64,000 nt of DNA from Streptococcus rubneri. Its GTDB lineage: Bacteria; Bacillota; Bacilli; Lactobacillales; Streptococcaceae. Within the stretch, counting starts at the first letter, position 1. Every line of letters begins with the position of its first letter. The notes under the pieces are model-generated. The model did not search any database. It worked only from the letters and a program-made list of their open reading frames with translations, and was not told the origin of the DNA. The stretch is from assembly GCF_004785935.1 (NCBI RefSeq), contig NZ_SRRP01000001.1:1364001-1428000 (forward strand). The letters are read 5' to 3'. This document shows, piece after piece, positions 51,687 through 60,766 of the stretch. The translations under genes and the position numbers were made by a program.

Positions 51687-52929
51687 CGTCTTCTCCATCT
51701 TCTAAATCAAGTAGATTCTCCATTCCCTCGTAATCTCTGGTTTCAATCCGGCGGAGAGTCCGCTCTATGGCATTGGTTCTTCGGGTTAGAAGATCATCAA
51801 TATTTCCTGATGCATTTTTTAAATGTCGTTGGGTTTTAGCTAGTACCCCCGCAAATTTATGAAACTCTGTTTTGACCGAAGCTAATACCTTACTAATATC
51901 ATCAGCACTTTGTTGAATATTTAAAGTCTTAAATCCAACTGATAGGGAATTTAACAAGGCAGACAGAGTACTTGGACCTGCCACGACAATCTGCTCTTCT
52001 CTTCTCAAGAGATCGAAAAAGGCTGGATTGCGGACGACTTCTGAATAGAGCCCTTCCGTCGGTAAAAAGAGGATCCCAAAATTTGTCGTCACAGGAGGAT
52101 ACAAGTATTTTTGTTGAATATCCTTGGCAAAACGTTTCACACTGGCCAAAAGGGCCTTGCGATAGCGCTCTACTTCCTCCTTATCCCCGCTTTCATAAGC
52201 ATCTTCTAATCGGTAATAATCCTCCAGAGGGAATTTGGAATCAATCGGTAGGTAGACATACTCTCCCTTAACCTGGCCCGGCATCTTAATCGCGTATTCC
52301 ACGCGCTCACTAGAATGGGGAACTGTTACAAACTCTCGTTCGTATTGAGTAGGTGTCAGGATATCTTCAATAATTTGCCCCAATTGAAGCTCTCCCATAA
52401 TCCCCCGAGTCTTGGTGTTGGAAAGCACCTTATTCAAACTTCCCACATCCCGGGCCACTGTCTGCATTTCGCCCAGTCCCTTGTTGACAGACTCTAATTG
52501 TTTAGACACTGTCTCAAAAGAGGTCTGCAAGCGACTTTGAAGAGTCTTCTCTAATTTTTCTTCAACTGTCTGACGCATCTGCTCCAAGCGCAAATCATTG
52601 GAAGCCTGAATCTGTTGCATCCGCTCATCGGTTTTATCTCGGTTCTTACTGAAATTTTCAACCATCTCCGCTCTAAGAGCTGTGTTTTGCTGATGCAACT
52701 CTGTCCGTAACTCTAAGAGGCGATCACTCAAGGCCATCTCAATCTGCTGGCCAGTGATCTGCTGGGCTTGCCGCTCTTGCTCAAATCGGTAATCCAATTG
52801 ATCCGATAAGTGATCCTCGTGATCCTCTAACAACTCTCGCAAGTCCTTACTCTCATGAAGTCCTTGTTGGTATAGAAGAAAGAGCAGGATTAGATTGCCC
52901 AATCCTATCATAATAAGGATAATCTCCAT
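51673..52929 (-). CDS. rmuC: DNA recombination protein RmuC
   Basis: A 418-residue protein with one N-terminal membrane span (about 3-20), a long coiled coil (about 25-155) and the RmuC nuclease-like domain (about 160-400; TRGIMGELQLGQIIEDIL, FGILFLPTEGLYSEVV). RmuC limits rearrangements at short inverted repeats in E. coli; its biochemical activity is uncertain. It lies two bases downstream of thiN and overlaps yhaM. Confidence 0.88.
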   Translation of the reverse strand: MEIILIMIGLGNLILLFLLYQQGLHESKDLRELLEDHEDHLSDQLDYRFEQERQAQQITGQQIEMALSDRLLELRTELHQQNTALRAEMVENFSKNRDKTDERMQQIQASNDLRLEQMRQTVEEKLEKTLQSRLQTSFETVSKQLESVNKGLGEMQTVARDVGSLNKVLSNTKTRGIMGELQLGQIIEDILTPTQYEREFVTVPHSSERVEYAIKMPGQVKGEYVYLPIDSKFPLEDYYRLEDAYESGDKEEVERYRKALLASVKRFAKDIQQKYLYPPVTTNFGILFLPTEGLYSEVVRNPAFFDLLRREEQIVVAGPSTLSALLNSLSVGFKTLNIQQSADDISKVLASVKTEFHKFAGVLAKTQRHLKNASGNIDDLLTRRTNAIERTLRRIETRDYEGMENLLDLEDGEDDGQN

Positions 52930-52930
52930 A

Positions 52931-53596
52931 TTAGTTCCTGTCCTTGCTATAGATAATGATGAGATAGCCCCGATCGACAGTTACAACGATCGGCTGATCT
53001 ATAAATTCATTTGATCCATAGATTGCTTTTTTAAAATAATTGTCCTCAGACAAGGGATACTTGGCTCCCTCAATCCGTATACGTGCTCCTTCTGCTGGCA
53101 TAAAGCCGATATAATTAAAGCCCTCCATCGCTTCTATGACATGACGACCACTAGGGCGATAACAAAGATGGTTTTGTCTATCCAGCAAGTGAAGCATAGA
53201 CATATGCGGTGCGATTTCTGGATCACTCGGCAAAAAAACGCTGGCCAAGTGGTGATCCAGGCGACCACCAAAAGCTCCAAAGATTAGAATATCCGCCTGA
53301 GGCCAACCTGCTAATACTTCCTTAATCGCCAATTCCAGATCCGTATCATTTTTTTCTGCTACCGAAGTCCGTAATTCGTGAGCCGCAGATTGAATACTCT
53401 GGAATTCTGCTGGATCAACAGAGTCAAAATCTCCAACTGCTAAAGATAGTTCCAATCCTTGCTCTAATAGGAAAAGGCAACCTGCATCCACTCCGACATA
53501 AACATCCAAGTCTAGCGGAATGGCTTCCACTCGGCCTCCAGCTACAATGGCAACCTTAGTCTTGGATGGCTGCTCGAAGGGTTTGAACTCGTTCAT
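52931..53596 (-). CDS. thiN: thiamine diphosphokinase
   Basis: A 221-residue enzyme that turns thiamine into thiamine diphosphate with ATP. Family features are VYVGVDAGCLFLLE, the LAVGDFDSV motif and FGAFGGRLDHHLAS. The ATG at 53596 overlaps the end of rpe by 41 bases; a later in-frame start is not obvious. Gene order rsgA-rpe-thiN is conserved in Firmicutes. Confidence 0.9.
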   Translation of the reverse strand: MNEFKPFEQPSKTKVAIVAGGRVEAIPLDLDVYVGVDAGCLFLLEQGLELSLAVGDFDSVDPAEFQSIQSAAHELRTSVAEKNDTDLELAIKEVLAGWPQADILIFGAFGGRLDHHLASVFLPSDPEIAPHMSMLHLLDRQNHLCYRPSGRHVIEAMEGFNYIGFMPAEGARIRIEGAKYPLSEDNYFKKAIYGSNEFIDQPIVVTVDRGYLIIIYSKDRN

Positions 53597-54215
53597 TCAC
53601 ATCTCCATTAAACACATAGGAACCTGCTACAAAGACGTTTGCTCCTGCTTCTTTCGCAGCGTGAATCGTCTTATCATCAATTCCTCCATCTACTTCAATG
53701 TCAAAATCCAAGCCTTTTTCTTCACGCAATTGAACCAATTGACGAATCTTATCCATGGTTTCTGGCAGGAAGGCTTGCCCACCAAATCCTGGGTTGACAG
53801 TCATAACAAGTACTTGGTCTACCAAGTTCAAGATGTGTTGAATACTTTCAACAGGTGTTCCTGGATTGATGACCACACTTGGTTTTACTCCTGCCAATCG
53901 AATTTTTTGAAGGGCTCCATGGATATGTGGAGTCGCTTCTACGTGAATGCTAATGATATCCGCTCCTGCACGCGCAAACTCTTCGATATGTTGCTCAGGA
54001 TTAGTGACCATCAAGTGGCAATCAAAGACCATCTTACTGTGCGGACGCATACTAGCAACCACACCCGCACCAAAGCTGATATTAGGTACAAAGTGACCAT
54101 CCATGACATCAATATGGGCGTACTCTGCACCAGATGCTTCTAATTTTTTCAATTCACTATCAAAATTTGCATAATCTGCACTCAAAATAGATGGGGCTAA
54201 TTTCATTGTTTTCAT
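53556..54215 (-). CDS. rpe: ribulose-phosphate 3-epimerase
   Basis: A 219-residue TIM barrel with KLAPSILSADYANF, the metal site HIDVMDGHFVPNI and VNPGFGGQAF, and a C-terminal EVDGGIDDKT. It interconverts ribulose 5-phosphate and xylulose 5-phosphate in the pentose phosphate pathway. It may start at 54215 or four codons later. It is in the operon with rsgA and thiN. Confidence 0.95.
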   Translation of the reverse strand: MKTMKLAPSILSADYANFDSELKKLEASGAEYAHIDVMDGHFVPNISFGAGVVASMRPHSKMVFDCHLMVTNPEQHIEEFARAGADIISIHVEATPHIHGALQKIRLAGVKPSVVINPGTPVESIQHILNLVDQVLVMTVNPGFGGQAFLPETMDKIRQLVQLREEKGLDFDIEVDGGIDDKTIHAAKEAGANVFVAGSYVFNGDVNERVQTLRAAIQD

Positions 54216-54230
54216 ATGTCATCCGTCTCC

Positions 54231-55109
54231 TCATTTAGGTAATTTTTTTGATACTTTTTTATAGGTTTCTCGCCTATTTTCTATCTCACTCAAAAACTGT
54301 AAGTAATCTTCAAAGCGGAAAGAAGCAATCCTACCTTCTTCCACTGCAGGTTTAACCGCACAGGATGGTTCATGGGTATGGGTGCAAGTCCGGAACTTAC
54401 AATCCTGACTCACCTGGGCAATATCTGGAAAAGCATGATTAAGATCTTCCACATTATCCACTTCATAATCTAAAGAGGAGAAGCCAGGGGTATCCGCAAT
54501 TTTTCCTCCATTGAGATCATAAAAGCTGACCGCACGTGTCGTATGACGGCCTCGTCCGAGACTGTCAGAAATCTCTCCTGTTTCCAACTCCAACTCCGGA
54601 GCCAAGGTATTCAAGAGGGTCGATTTCCCCACTCCTGTTTGCCCCATAAAGACGGTTACCTGACCTTTTAATAAAGGCAACAAGTCATCTTTATCCGTGA
54701 CAAAATCGTAGCCAATTTGGCGATAAACTTCCTGAAAAGGAAGCATGACAGCCGAATTTTCTAGTAAGTCCATTTTTGAGATATAGACGATTGGGTGGAT
54801 CAGTTTTTGCTCTAAGAGAACTAAAAAACGATCCAATAAATTAACATTAAATGCTGGCTCCTTAGCAGACATGATAACGACTGCTTGGTCAATATTGACA
54901 ATAGGGGGACGTACTAGGCTATTCTTGCGTGGTAAAATCTTTAGAATATAACCTACCGAGTTTTCTTCTGCTGAAAATTCTACCTGATCCCCAACATAGG
55001 GAGTTTGGCCTTTCTTTCGGAAATTTCCTCGAGCACGGGTTTGGTAGATTTTTCCCTCACACTCCACATAATAAAAACCAGCTAAGGCTTTGACAATCGT
55101 TCCTTGCAA
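54231..55109 (-). CDS. rsgA: ribosome small-subunit-dependent GTPase RsgA
   Basis: A 292-residue circularly permuted GTPase: an OB-fold (1-70), the G domain with SKMDLL (G4) before GQTGVGKST (G1, about 170-178), and a C-terminal zinc site [14 protein letters not shown]. RsgA helps late maturation of the 30S subunit. It heads the operon rsgA-rpe-thiN-rmuC-yhaM. Confidence 0.95.
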   Translation of the reverse strand: MQGTIVKALAGFYYVECEGKIYQTRARGNFRKKGQTPYVGDQVEFSAEENSVGYILKILPRKNSLVRPPIVNIDQAVVIMSAKEPAFNVNLLDRFLVLLEQKLIHPIVYISKMDLLENSAVMLPFQEVYRQIGYDFVTDKDDLLPLLKGQVTVFMGQTGVGKSTLLNTLAPELELETGEISDSLGRGRHTTRAVSFYDLNGGKIADTPGFSSLDYEVDNVEDLNHAFPDIAQVSQDCKFRTCTHTHEPSCAVKPAVEEGRIASFRFEDYLQFLSEIENRRETYKKVSKKLPK

Positions 55110-55233
55110 CTAGCACTCCTTTAAAGTTAATACTACTATTATATCAAAAAATAGGAAATAGCGCTTACTTACTTGGAATTTAAAAACAGGAACTAGTTTC
55201 AGCACTATTTTTGAGCAAAATAAAGATAGGATA

Positions 55234-55262
55234 TTGTAAACGCTTTCCGATAGTTTTATAAT
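55234..55262 (+). promoter_or_regulatory. promoter with overlapping CcpA (cre) site
   Basis: TTGTAA (55234-55239), 17 bases, TATAAT (55257-55262). The word TGTAAACGCTTTCC at 55235-55248 matches the cre consensus and covers the -35 box, which predicts repression by CcpA. The following 190-base leader has hairpins (TGCAAC/GTTGCA from about 55283 to 55323) but no clear gene. Confidence 0.65.
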
Positions 55263-55456
55263 AGAGGAAGAAGACAAGAAGGTGCAACCTATCTCATGTG
55301 GGAAGTGAGTACAAAGAGTTGCAGAAAGGAAGTGAATGAGACTAGTCAATCTATCGTTCAAAGTTGCTAGATCAGCTATCAAAGTAGGAAGCATCCTCTA
55401 CCAAGGTCTATTTCTGACGTGATTCCTGATCCCCGCCAGTTATAAGGAGGTCCTTT

Positions 55457-56377
55457 ATGAGCTTTTCATTTCTTTCCAAGAGTAACCCACTCGTTTCCAA
55501 TGTAAAAAAAGGGAAGTTTTTAACCCCTTGGTTTTTAGCTCCTTTTATTTTGTATTACATTACCCAATATATGTCCCCGATTAGTACAGCTTCAACGAAT
55601 TTCTTTTTGAACAAACAAACTTGGATTCCAGACTGGTGGAATATTCTAGACCTTTTGTCCTTCCTCTACACCATCATTGCCTTCTTCCTCTGGGTGAAAC
55701 TCATTGAAAAACGACCGGTTCGGACCATGGGCTTTTCCAAAGGAAATGGGCTCTCCGAATTCGCTAAAGGTGTCTTGGTCGGCGCCATTATGATTACCAC
55801 GGTCTTGATTGTCTTTTTCATTACAGGAGATGCCCGTTTCGACCGCATCCAGTTTAGTCTTCCTTTCCTTGTGTCTTGGATTCTAGTGCTCATCGGTTAT
55901 ATTTTCCAAACAGCTGCTGAAGAAATTTATATCCGTGGTTGGTTGATTCCGATTATTTCTTACCACAAGAATGCTTACTTAGCCATCCTCATTTCTTCTA
56001 CCATGTTCTCCTACTTCCACTTGAACAACAACGGAGCTTCCTGGCTCTCAACCGTTCACCTCTTTATTTTCGGCCTCTTCACAGCTGTCTATGCCTTGAA
56101 GAGAGGAAATATCTGGGGACCTTGTGGCTTCCACTTCGCCTGGAACTTCATCATGGGCAATGTCTACGGCTTCCACGTCAGTGGCTTTGATAGTGAATCC
56201 TCTCTTATGTACTTCACTACCTCTAACAGAACCCTAATCACTGGTGGGGAATTTGGTCCCGAAGGTGGGATTCCTGGATTGGTCGTCTGTATTCTCGCTC
56301 TCCTATGGGCCTTCTTTATCCTCAAAGATACCTCTGCAGAACAAGAAGAACTCTATCCTCAACTGAGTTATGAATAA
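55457..56377 (+). CDS. CPBP-family intramembrane protease (Abi/CAAX-like)
   Basis: A 306-residue membrane protein with about eight spans. The CPBP signature is EEIYIRGWLIP (about 155-165), then YFHLNNNG and the C-terminal HFAWNFIMG (about 227-235), which supply the metal-binding or catalytic residues. Members process prenylated or membrane proteins, and some give bacteriocin self-immunity. AAGGAGG lies seven to eight bases before the ATG. Expression is probably carbon-controlled through the cre site upstream. Confidence 0.85.
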   Translation: MSFSFLSKSNPLVSNVKKGKFLTPWFLAPFILYYITQYMSPISTASTNFFLNKQTWIPDWWNILDLLSFLYTIIAFFLWVKLIEKRPVRTMGFSKGNGLSEFAKGVLVGAIMITTVLIVFFITGDARFDRIQFSLPFLVSWILVLIGYIFQTAAEEIYIRGWLIPIISYHKNAYLAILISSTMFSYFHLNNNGASWLSTVHLFIFGLFTAVYALKRGNIWGPCGFHFAWNFIMGNVYGFHVSGFDSESSLMYFTTSNRTLITGGEFGPEGGIPGLVVCILALLWAFFILKDTSAEQEELYPQLSYE

Positions 56378-56460
56378 GTAAAAGAAAGAAAAGGCTGGAT
56401 TTTCCCAGCCTTTTTCTATTTCCTCTATAGGTTCTATAAAAAGAAACATGCTATTTTTTC

Positions 56461-56488
56461 TTGGCATTTCTTTTAAAAAGTGTATAAT
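56461..56488 (+). promoter_or_regulatory. tRNA promoter
   Basis: TTGGCA (56461-56466), 16 bases, TATAAT (56483-56488), nine bases before the first tRNA. Confidence 0.75.
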
Positions 56489-56496
56489 AGAACTAA

Positions 56497-56578
56497 GCGG
56501 AGATGGTGGAACGGCAGACACGCATGCTTCAGGCGCATGTGCCCTTCGGGCGTGAGGGTTCAAATCCCTTTCTCCGCA
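56497..56578 (+). tRNA. tRNA-Leu (CAG)
   Basis: The acceptor arm GCGGAGA (56497-56503) pairs with TCTCCGC (56571-56577), discriminator A. The anticodon loop CTTCAGG gives anticodon CAG. The long variable arm marks a class II tRNA, and GGTTCAAATCC is the T arm. Confidence 0.93.
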
Positions 56579-56582
56579 TCTT

Positions 56583-56671
56583 GGAAAGGTGGCCCAGCTT
56601 GGTACGGCACCGGACTCGAAATCCGGCAAGTGGATCTTCTTCACGCGCGGGTTCAAATCCCGTCCTTTCCT
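56583..56671 (+). tRNA. tRNA-Ser (CGA)
   Basis: The acceptor arm GGAAAGG (56583-56589) pairs with CCTTTCC (56664-56670). The anticodon stem CCGGA/TCCGG encloses CTCGAAA, anticodon CGA. The variable arm is long (class II). The base after the acceptor is T, unusual for serine tRNAs (normally G); the CCA end is not encoded. Confidence 0.88.
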
Positions 56672-56682
56672 TTTATTACTCA

Positions 56683-56713
56683 AAAAGACATGGACTTTAC
56701 ACCCATGTCTTTT
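56683..56713. terminator. bidirectional terminator of tRNAs and rsmA
   Basis: AAAAGACATGG (56683-56693) with CCATGTCTTTT (56703-56713). Confidence 0.8.
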
Positions 56714-56716
56714 CCA

Positions 56717-57592
56717 TTATTTAATTCCTGCTTCTAGAAGACCATCGGCTAGGTGTGCGAAGTCTTCTAAGCTAAGAGCTTCTCCTCGTACAGATGGGTT
56801 CAAACCTGCTGCTTCAATTCCTGCTTCCAGTTTTTTCTTCACTTCTTCGGTCTTGCCAAAGCGACTGGTCAAGTTGTTCCAAAGTGTCTTGCGACGGTGG
56901 ACAAAGCTGGCCTTGCTGACAGAGAAGAAGAAATCTTCATCCTTAACTTCCACAGCTGGCTCTGGACGACGGACCATCTTCAAAATGGCTGAGTCGACGT
57001 TTGGCGCTGGTACAAAGACGGTTCGCGGCACAATAAAGGCTACCTTAGCGGTCATATAGTATTGGACTGCAATGGATAACGATCCATAAGCTTTAGTATT
57101 TGGCTCGGCCGAAATCCGATCCGCCACTTCTTTTTGCATCATGACCACAAATTCTTGGAAAGGAATTTTAGACTCGATCAAGTGCATAAGAATCGGAGTC
57201 GTGATGTAGTATGGAAGGTTGGCTACCACCTTGATCGGAAGGTCCGGATTTTTAAACTCCGCGATGTACTGGTTAAGGTCTACCTTGAGGATATCTTGGT
57301 TGACGACTGTTACATTATCAAAATCCCGCAAGGTATCCGCTAAGATAGGAACCAAACGGTCATCAATCTCAAAAGCCATCACTTCTGCAGCATTTTCTGC
57401 CAAAAACTCTGTCAAAGCACCAATCCCGGGACCGATTTCGATGACATTGACCTGCTTATCAATCTCAGCAGTGTCCACAATCTTTTGAAGGATATTGGTA
57501 TCGGTCAAGAAATTCTGACCGAAGGATTTTTTAAAGGTGAAGCCATGGCGTTCAAGGACTGCCTTGGTCACACTATAATCTGCAATTCTCAT
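56717..57592 (-). CDS. rsmA: 16S rRNA dimethyladenosine methyltransferase RsmA (KsgA)
   Basis: A 291-residue SAM enzyme with [12 protein letters not shown], the motif [13 protein letters not shown] (about 50-61) and the catalytic NLPYYITTP (about 124-132). It dimethylates two adjacent adenines near the 3' end of 16S rRNA; loss gives kasugamycin resistance. It is the downstream end of a run rnmV-DUF-rsmA. Confidence 0.96.
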   Translation of the reverse strand: MRIADYSVTKAVLERHGFTFKKSFGQNFLTDTNILQKIVDTAEIDKQVNVIEIGPGIGALTEFLAENAAEVMAFEIDDRLVPILADTLRDFDNVTVVNQDILKVDLNQYIAEFKNPDLPIKVVANLPYYITTPILMHLIESKIPFQEFVVMMQKEVADRISAEPNTKAYGSLSIAVQYYMTAKVAFIVPRTVFVPAPNVDSAILKMVRRPEPAVEVKDEDFFFSVSKASFVHRRKTLWNNLTSRFGKTEEVKKKLEAGIEAAGLNPSVRGEALSLEDFAHLADGLLEAGIK

Positions 57593-57663
57593 ATCTTCTC
57601 TTTTCTAATCAGTTTAGGAGGAGTAATAAACTTAATCTCACTTGTTCTTCTCCAGAGGCTAGT

Positions 57664-58290
57664 CTAACAGTCTTCCACAAAGCCATTCTGCTCCGCTTGG
57701 TAGACATAAGCTTCCCCATCCTTGTCTAAGACCGTCTCCAACAAGGGTTCCATGTCCAAGGCCGCTTCAAGGCTAATGATGGTGATCTTAGATGGATCGT
57801 CCAGATCTTCTTGAGACTCAAAGCCTGTAAAGAATTGCCAACCACTATCTTGTGGATGATGAGGGACATCGTGAATTGCCCAATTAATCTCACGTCGTAG
57901 GAAGCAATCCTTGGTAATCATCGCCCCTTTTTGTGTATCAAGATTCAGCGGGGGAACCATCAGGCTTGCAATATGTTCCCGTGCAAAATCCAGCTCATCT
58001 CCAAGCTGGATGGAGGTAATATAAGCGGGTTGATTGGTTAAACGTCCTTTGAACTTCCCATCACGGATTTCAGTGAGTTCGACCCACATACGCTCTGCTC
58101 GACACCCATTCTCCAAGACTGTATCTAGCACAAAGATAAGGCGAACCTGGTCCCCAAGCTTCAATTGGTTGATTTCTTCTTGACTAGGAATCAAAAAATG
58201 TCGTGGATTCTTTTGATGTTCTGCGTGAACATTCTCTAAAGAAAAGCCTATCACTTTTTTCTTATCTGTAAACAGGTTGAATAATCCCAT
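57664..58290 (-). CDS. DUF2314/DUF2185 (Imm33-like) protein
   Basis: A 208-residue soluble protein. The N-terminal half (about 35-115) looks like a DUF2314-type domain (LGDQVRLIF, RMWVELTEIRDGKFKGRLTN). The C-terminal half (about 125-195) looks like DUF2185 (ITKDCFLRREINWAIHDVPH, DSGWQFFTGFE). Such domains occur in immunity proteins of polymorphic toxin systems but also as stand-alone housekeeping genes. The function here is unknown; it lies between rnmV and rsmA. Confidence 0.65.
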   Translation of the reverse strand: MGLFNLFTDKKKVIGFSLENVHAEHQKNPRHFLIPSQEEINQLKLGDQVRLIFVLDTVLENGCRAERMWVELTEIRDGKFKGRLTNQPAYITSIQLGDELDFAREHIASLMVPPLNLDTQKGAMITKDCFLRREINWAIHDVPHHPQDSGWQFFTGFESQEDLDDPSKITIISLEAALDMEPLLETVLDKDGEAYVYQAEQNGFVEDC

Positions 58291-58310
58291 CTTCCACCCC
58301 TATCTCTTTT

Positions 58311-58874
58311 TTAATAACCGGCCATCGTCTCTTCGACTTGCGCCAAACAAATTCCAAACAACTCCAAGCGTTTGAGCAACTGCTTGCCATTGCAGTATCC
58401 GATACGCAAGGCTTCTCCTAGATATTCCCGTCGTTTACGACTATCACTGCCCATCAACAGACCGAGGCGCAACAAGTCTGTCTTGGTAATATCGAAAAAA
58501 TACTCATCTTCATAAGAGCCAACCAGTCCAGATAGGGCCTTTTCTAAGTCTTCAAAACTAGCATGCTCCACTCCCAAGGAACGGCCCTTAGTTTTGGATT
58601 TGGGTACTGCCTCGCCACGATTTAAAAAGGCATGCTTGGCTTGTGGAATTTCTTGCATAATGATCTTACGAATCCGCTCGCCATTGTAGTCTGGGTCCGT
58701 AAAGACAATGACTCCACGCAACTCCTGTAGTTTGGCAATTCGTTCCAGGTCATCCTGATTAATAGCTGATCCACGTGTCTCATAGGTATCCACCTCATAA
58801 TAGCGTTTCAGATTGGCCGTATCGTCCTTGCCTTCAACAACAATCACTTCTGGTATTTTTCTTTTCTCAGTCAA
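58311..58874 (-). CDS. rnmV: ribonuclease M5
   Basis: A 187-residue Toprim enzyme (VIVVEGKDDT near the start, then FTDPDYNGERIR) that matures 5S rRNA. The chosen TTG start (58872-58874) follows AAAGG by nine bases and overlaps the tatD stop in the word TTGACTGA; an ATG nine codons upstream is the alternative. The gene order tatD-rnmV-rsmA is conserved in Firmicutes. Confidence 0.88.
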   Translation of the reverse strand: MTEKRKIPEVIVVEGKDDTANLKRYYEVDTYETRGSAINQDDLERIAKLQELRGVIVFTDPDYNGERIRKIIMQEIPQAKHAFLNRGEAVPKSKTKGRSLGVEHASFEDLEKALSGLVGSYEDEYFFDITKTDLLRLGLLMGSDSRKRREYLGEALRIGYCNGKQLLKRLELFGICLAQVEETMAGY

Positions 58875-59637
58875 GGGCAAATACCTTTCTCGCATTGTCA
58901 TAGGTGGCTTGAGCTACTTCTTCACTAGTCATTCCACGAAGCTCTGCAATAAAGTCTACTACATAACGGGTATAGGCTGTTTTATTTTCACGGCCCCGCT
59001 TAGGAACTGGTGCCAGATAGGGTGCATCTGTTTCAACCAAGATTTTGTCCAAAGGTAACTCTTTGGCTGCCTCCTGAATGTCTGTCGCCTTCTTAAAGGT
59101 CACCACGCCAGAAAAAGAGATCATCATTCCCAGATCCATGAAGCCCTTCGCTTCCTCCAAGGTTCCTGAGAAGGAATGCATGATCCCACCGCGTGGACCC
59201 ACTCCTTCGCTCTTGATAATGGCATAGGTATCTTCTAGCGCATCACGCGTATGCACTACAAAAGGTAAGTCCAAGTCCTTAGACAATTGGATCTGACGGC
59301 GAAAGACCTTCTCTTGAACTTCCTTAGGTGCTGTCATCCAGTGGTAGTCCAGACCAATTTCTCCTAGGGCAACGACTTTGGGATGTTTCAGCTGTTCCAG
59401 TAGATAGGCCTCTACCTCAGGACTATAATCGCCCGCCTCAGTAGGATGCCAACCAAGGGTGAGATAAACTTCTGGGTGCTGGTCTGCCAAGGCTATTCCT
59501 CGTTCGATGGTTGGTTTGTCAAAGCCAACAATATTATGGGCAATGACTCCCATCTCTTTTGCTAGTTCTAATTCCTCTTCTTCTCTCCCTGCAAACTCTT
59601 CAACGTTGAGGTGAGTATGGGTATCAAAAATCTGCAT
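58867..59637 (-). CDS. tatD: TatD-family metal-dependent DNase
   Basis: A 256-residue TIM-barrel hydrolase with the metal site THTHLN (about 5-10), GEIGLDYHW and VHTRDA, and a terminal ETDAPYLAP. TatD enzymes act as 3'-5' exonucleases on DNA or RNA. The ATG at 59637 is used although the frame extends further upstream through non-coding sequence. It overlaps rnmV by eight bases. Confidence 0.92.
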   Translation of the reverse strand: MQIFDTHTHLNVEEFAGREEEELELAKEMGVIAHNIVGFDKPTIERGIALADQHPEVYLTLGWHPTEAGDYSPEVEAYLLEQLKHPKVVALGEIGLDYHWMTAPKEVQEKVFRRQIQLSKDLDLPFVVHTRDALEDTYAIIKSEGVGPRGGIMHSFSGTLEEAKGFMDLGMMISFSGVVTFKKATDIQEAAKELPLDKILVETDAPYLAPVPKRGRENKTAYTRYVVDFIAELRGMTSEEVAQATYDNARKVFALD

Positions 59638-59761
59638 GATTTTCCTTTTCTTCTGAGTTTTTCTTCTTTCTATTATAGCAGAAAGAGCCTCTAAATTCAC
59701 TTTTGGCAAAACAAAAACCAGTAGTCTCGAGTTTCTACTGGTTTTTAGGTTTTTATCTGAA

Positions 59762-59896
59762 TTACGCAGCCAAAACTTTGCGTCCTTTACGACGACGAGC
59801 TGCCAATACGCGACGACCGTTTTTAGTTGCCATACGGTGACGGAAACCATGTTTGCGCGCACGACGAAGTTTACTTGGTTGATAAGTACGTTTCAC
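59762..59896 (-). CDS. rpmH: 50S ribosomal protein L34
   Basis: A 44-residue protein with the full family sequence from [20 protein letters not shown] to [11 protein letters not shown]. The start codon is GTG (59894-59896), eight bases after GGAGG; there is no in-frame ATG at this position. L34 is one of the smallest ribosomal proteins and normally lies next to rnpA; here jag, yidC and one other gene lie between. Confidence 0.97.
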   Translation of the reverse strand: MKRTYQPSKLRRARKHGFRHRMATKNGRRVLAARRRKGRKVLAA

Positions 59897-60042
59897 GATG
59901 AATACCTCCTCATAGATTTTGTATTCGTTTAGCCGGCTATAATGTGATCAGTTACTAAACATACTTTACTATTCTATCTGATTCAAGCCTGTTTGTCAAT
60001 AGCTATGAAAAATTTGTTGGGTCGGGTTCAATGATACCGCTT

Positions 60043-60687
60043 TTATCGGGCATCTCCTTCTATCCTTTGACGAGTTGCTTCATAGTAGGGAAGCAAGCTA
60101 GCCATTCCTTTCTTTAATTCCTCAAGAATGGCATCTCGACTAGTCGCTTGCGATAGATTTACATCGACTTTTACCAAGACCTTTCGGACCTGGCCAGTTT
60201 CCACACCTTTGAGAAGCCGTAGGCGATTGGCTTCTGTCCCTTGGAATCGTTGACTGACACCTTCTATTTGGGCGAAGTAATAGACTAGCGAAGAAACCGG
60301 AAGAGTTAAAACGCGGTTCTGCTTTTGTAGACTCTCCTCATCCTTCTTGCGTTCGATAAAACTTACTTCAAGGGATACCCCAAAATCTTTTGAATCCCCA
60401 TAAAGTCGCAAGGCAAACATCGGATCGGCCATACTTCCTTCGCCTTGAAGATAGGCCCAAAAATGAGGACGGAGAAGTTGAGCTTGATTCATCCACTGAC
60501 TTGTGCGATCTTGTCTCAACTGTGGATATAGCTGGTGAAAGTCGGTTACCAATTGGGTGAATTCCTTGCGAGCTTCTTGCCCCAACGCTCGATAGGCCAA
60601 CATTCGCTCAGCATCTTCATCCACCTTAGTCGGTGCTACATATTTGATTCCTTGATAATTCAAAAACTCTCTAATCTTATCATACAT
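60043..60687 (-). CDS. HI_0552-family protein of unknown function
   Basis: A protein of about 214 residues with a conserved RPHFWAYLQGEG and ALRLYGDSKDFGVSLEVSF. I recognise it as the streptococcal HI_0552 family, sometimes mislabelled as glucose-6-phosphate dehydrogenase related. No reaction is established. The ATG at 60687 is preferred (AAAGGAA upstream); the frame's first 17 codons carry no RBS. It lies between jag and rpmH, facing the same way. Confidence 0.6.
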   Translation of the reverse strand: MYDKIREFLNYQGIKYVAPTKVDEDAERMLAYRALGQEARKEFTQLVTDFHQLYPQLRQDRTSQWMNQAQLLRPHFWAYLQGEGSMADPMFALRLYGDSKDFGVSLEVSFIERKKDEESLQKQNRVLTLPVSSLVYYFAQIEGVSQRFQGTEANRLRLLKGVETGQVRKVLVKVDVNLSQATSRDAILEELKKGMASLLPYYEATRQRIEGDAR

Positions 60688-60766
60688 ACTGACATTCCTT
60701 TCACAAAAACAAAAAGGAGAGACTAAGTTTTTCCTCATCTCTCCCCTTTACCTATCAAACGGACAA

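Noticed and set aside
55110-55394. 94-codon minus-strand ORF between rsgA and the CPBP gene
   Set aside because: It reads through the cre promoter and leader of the CPBP gene and has no RBS; the first codons lie in non-coding sequence.
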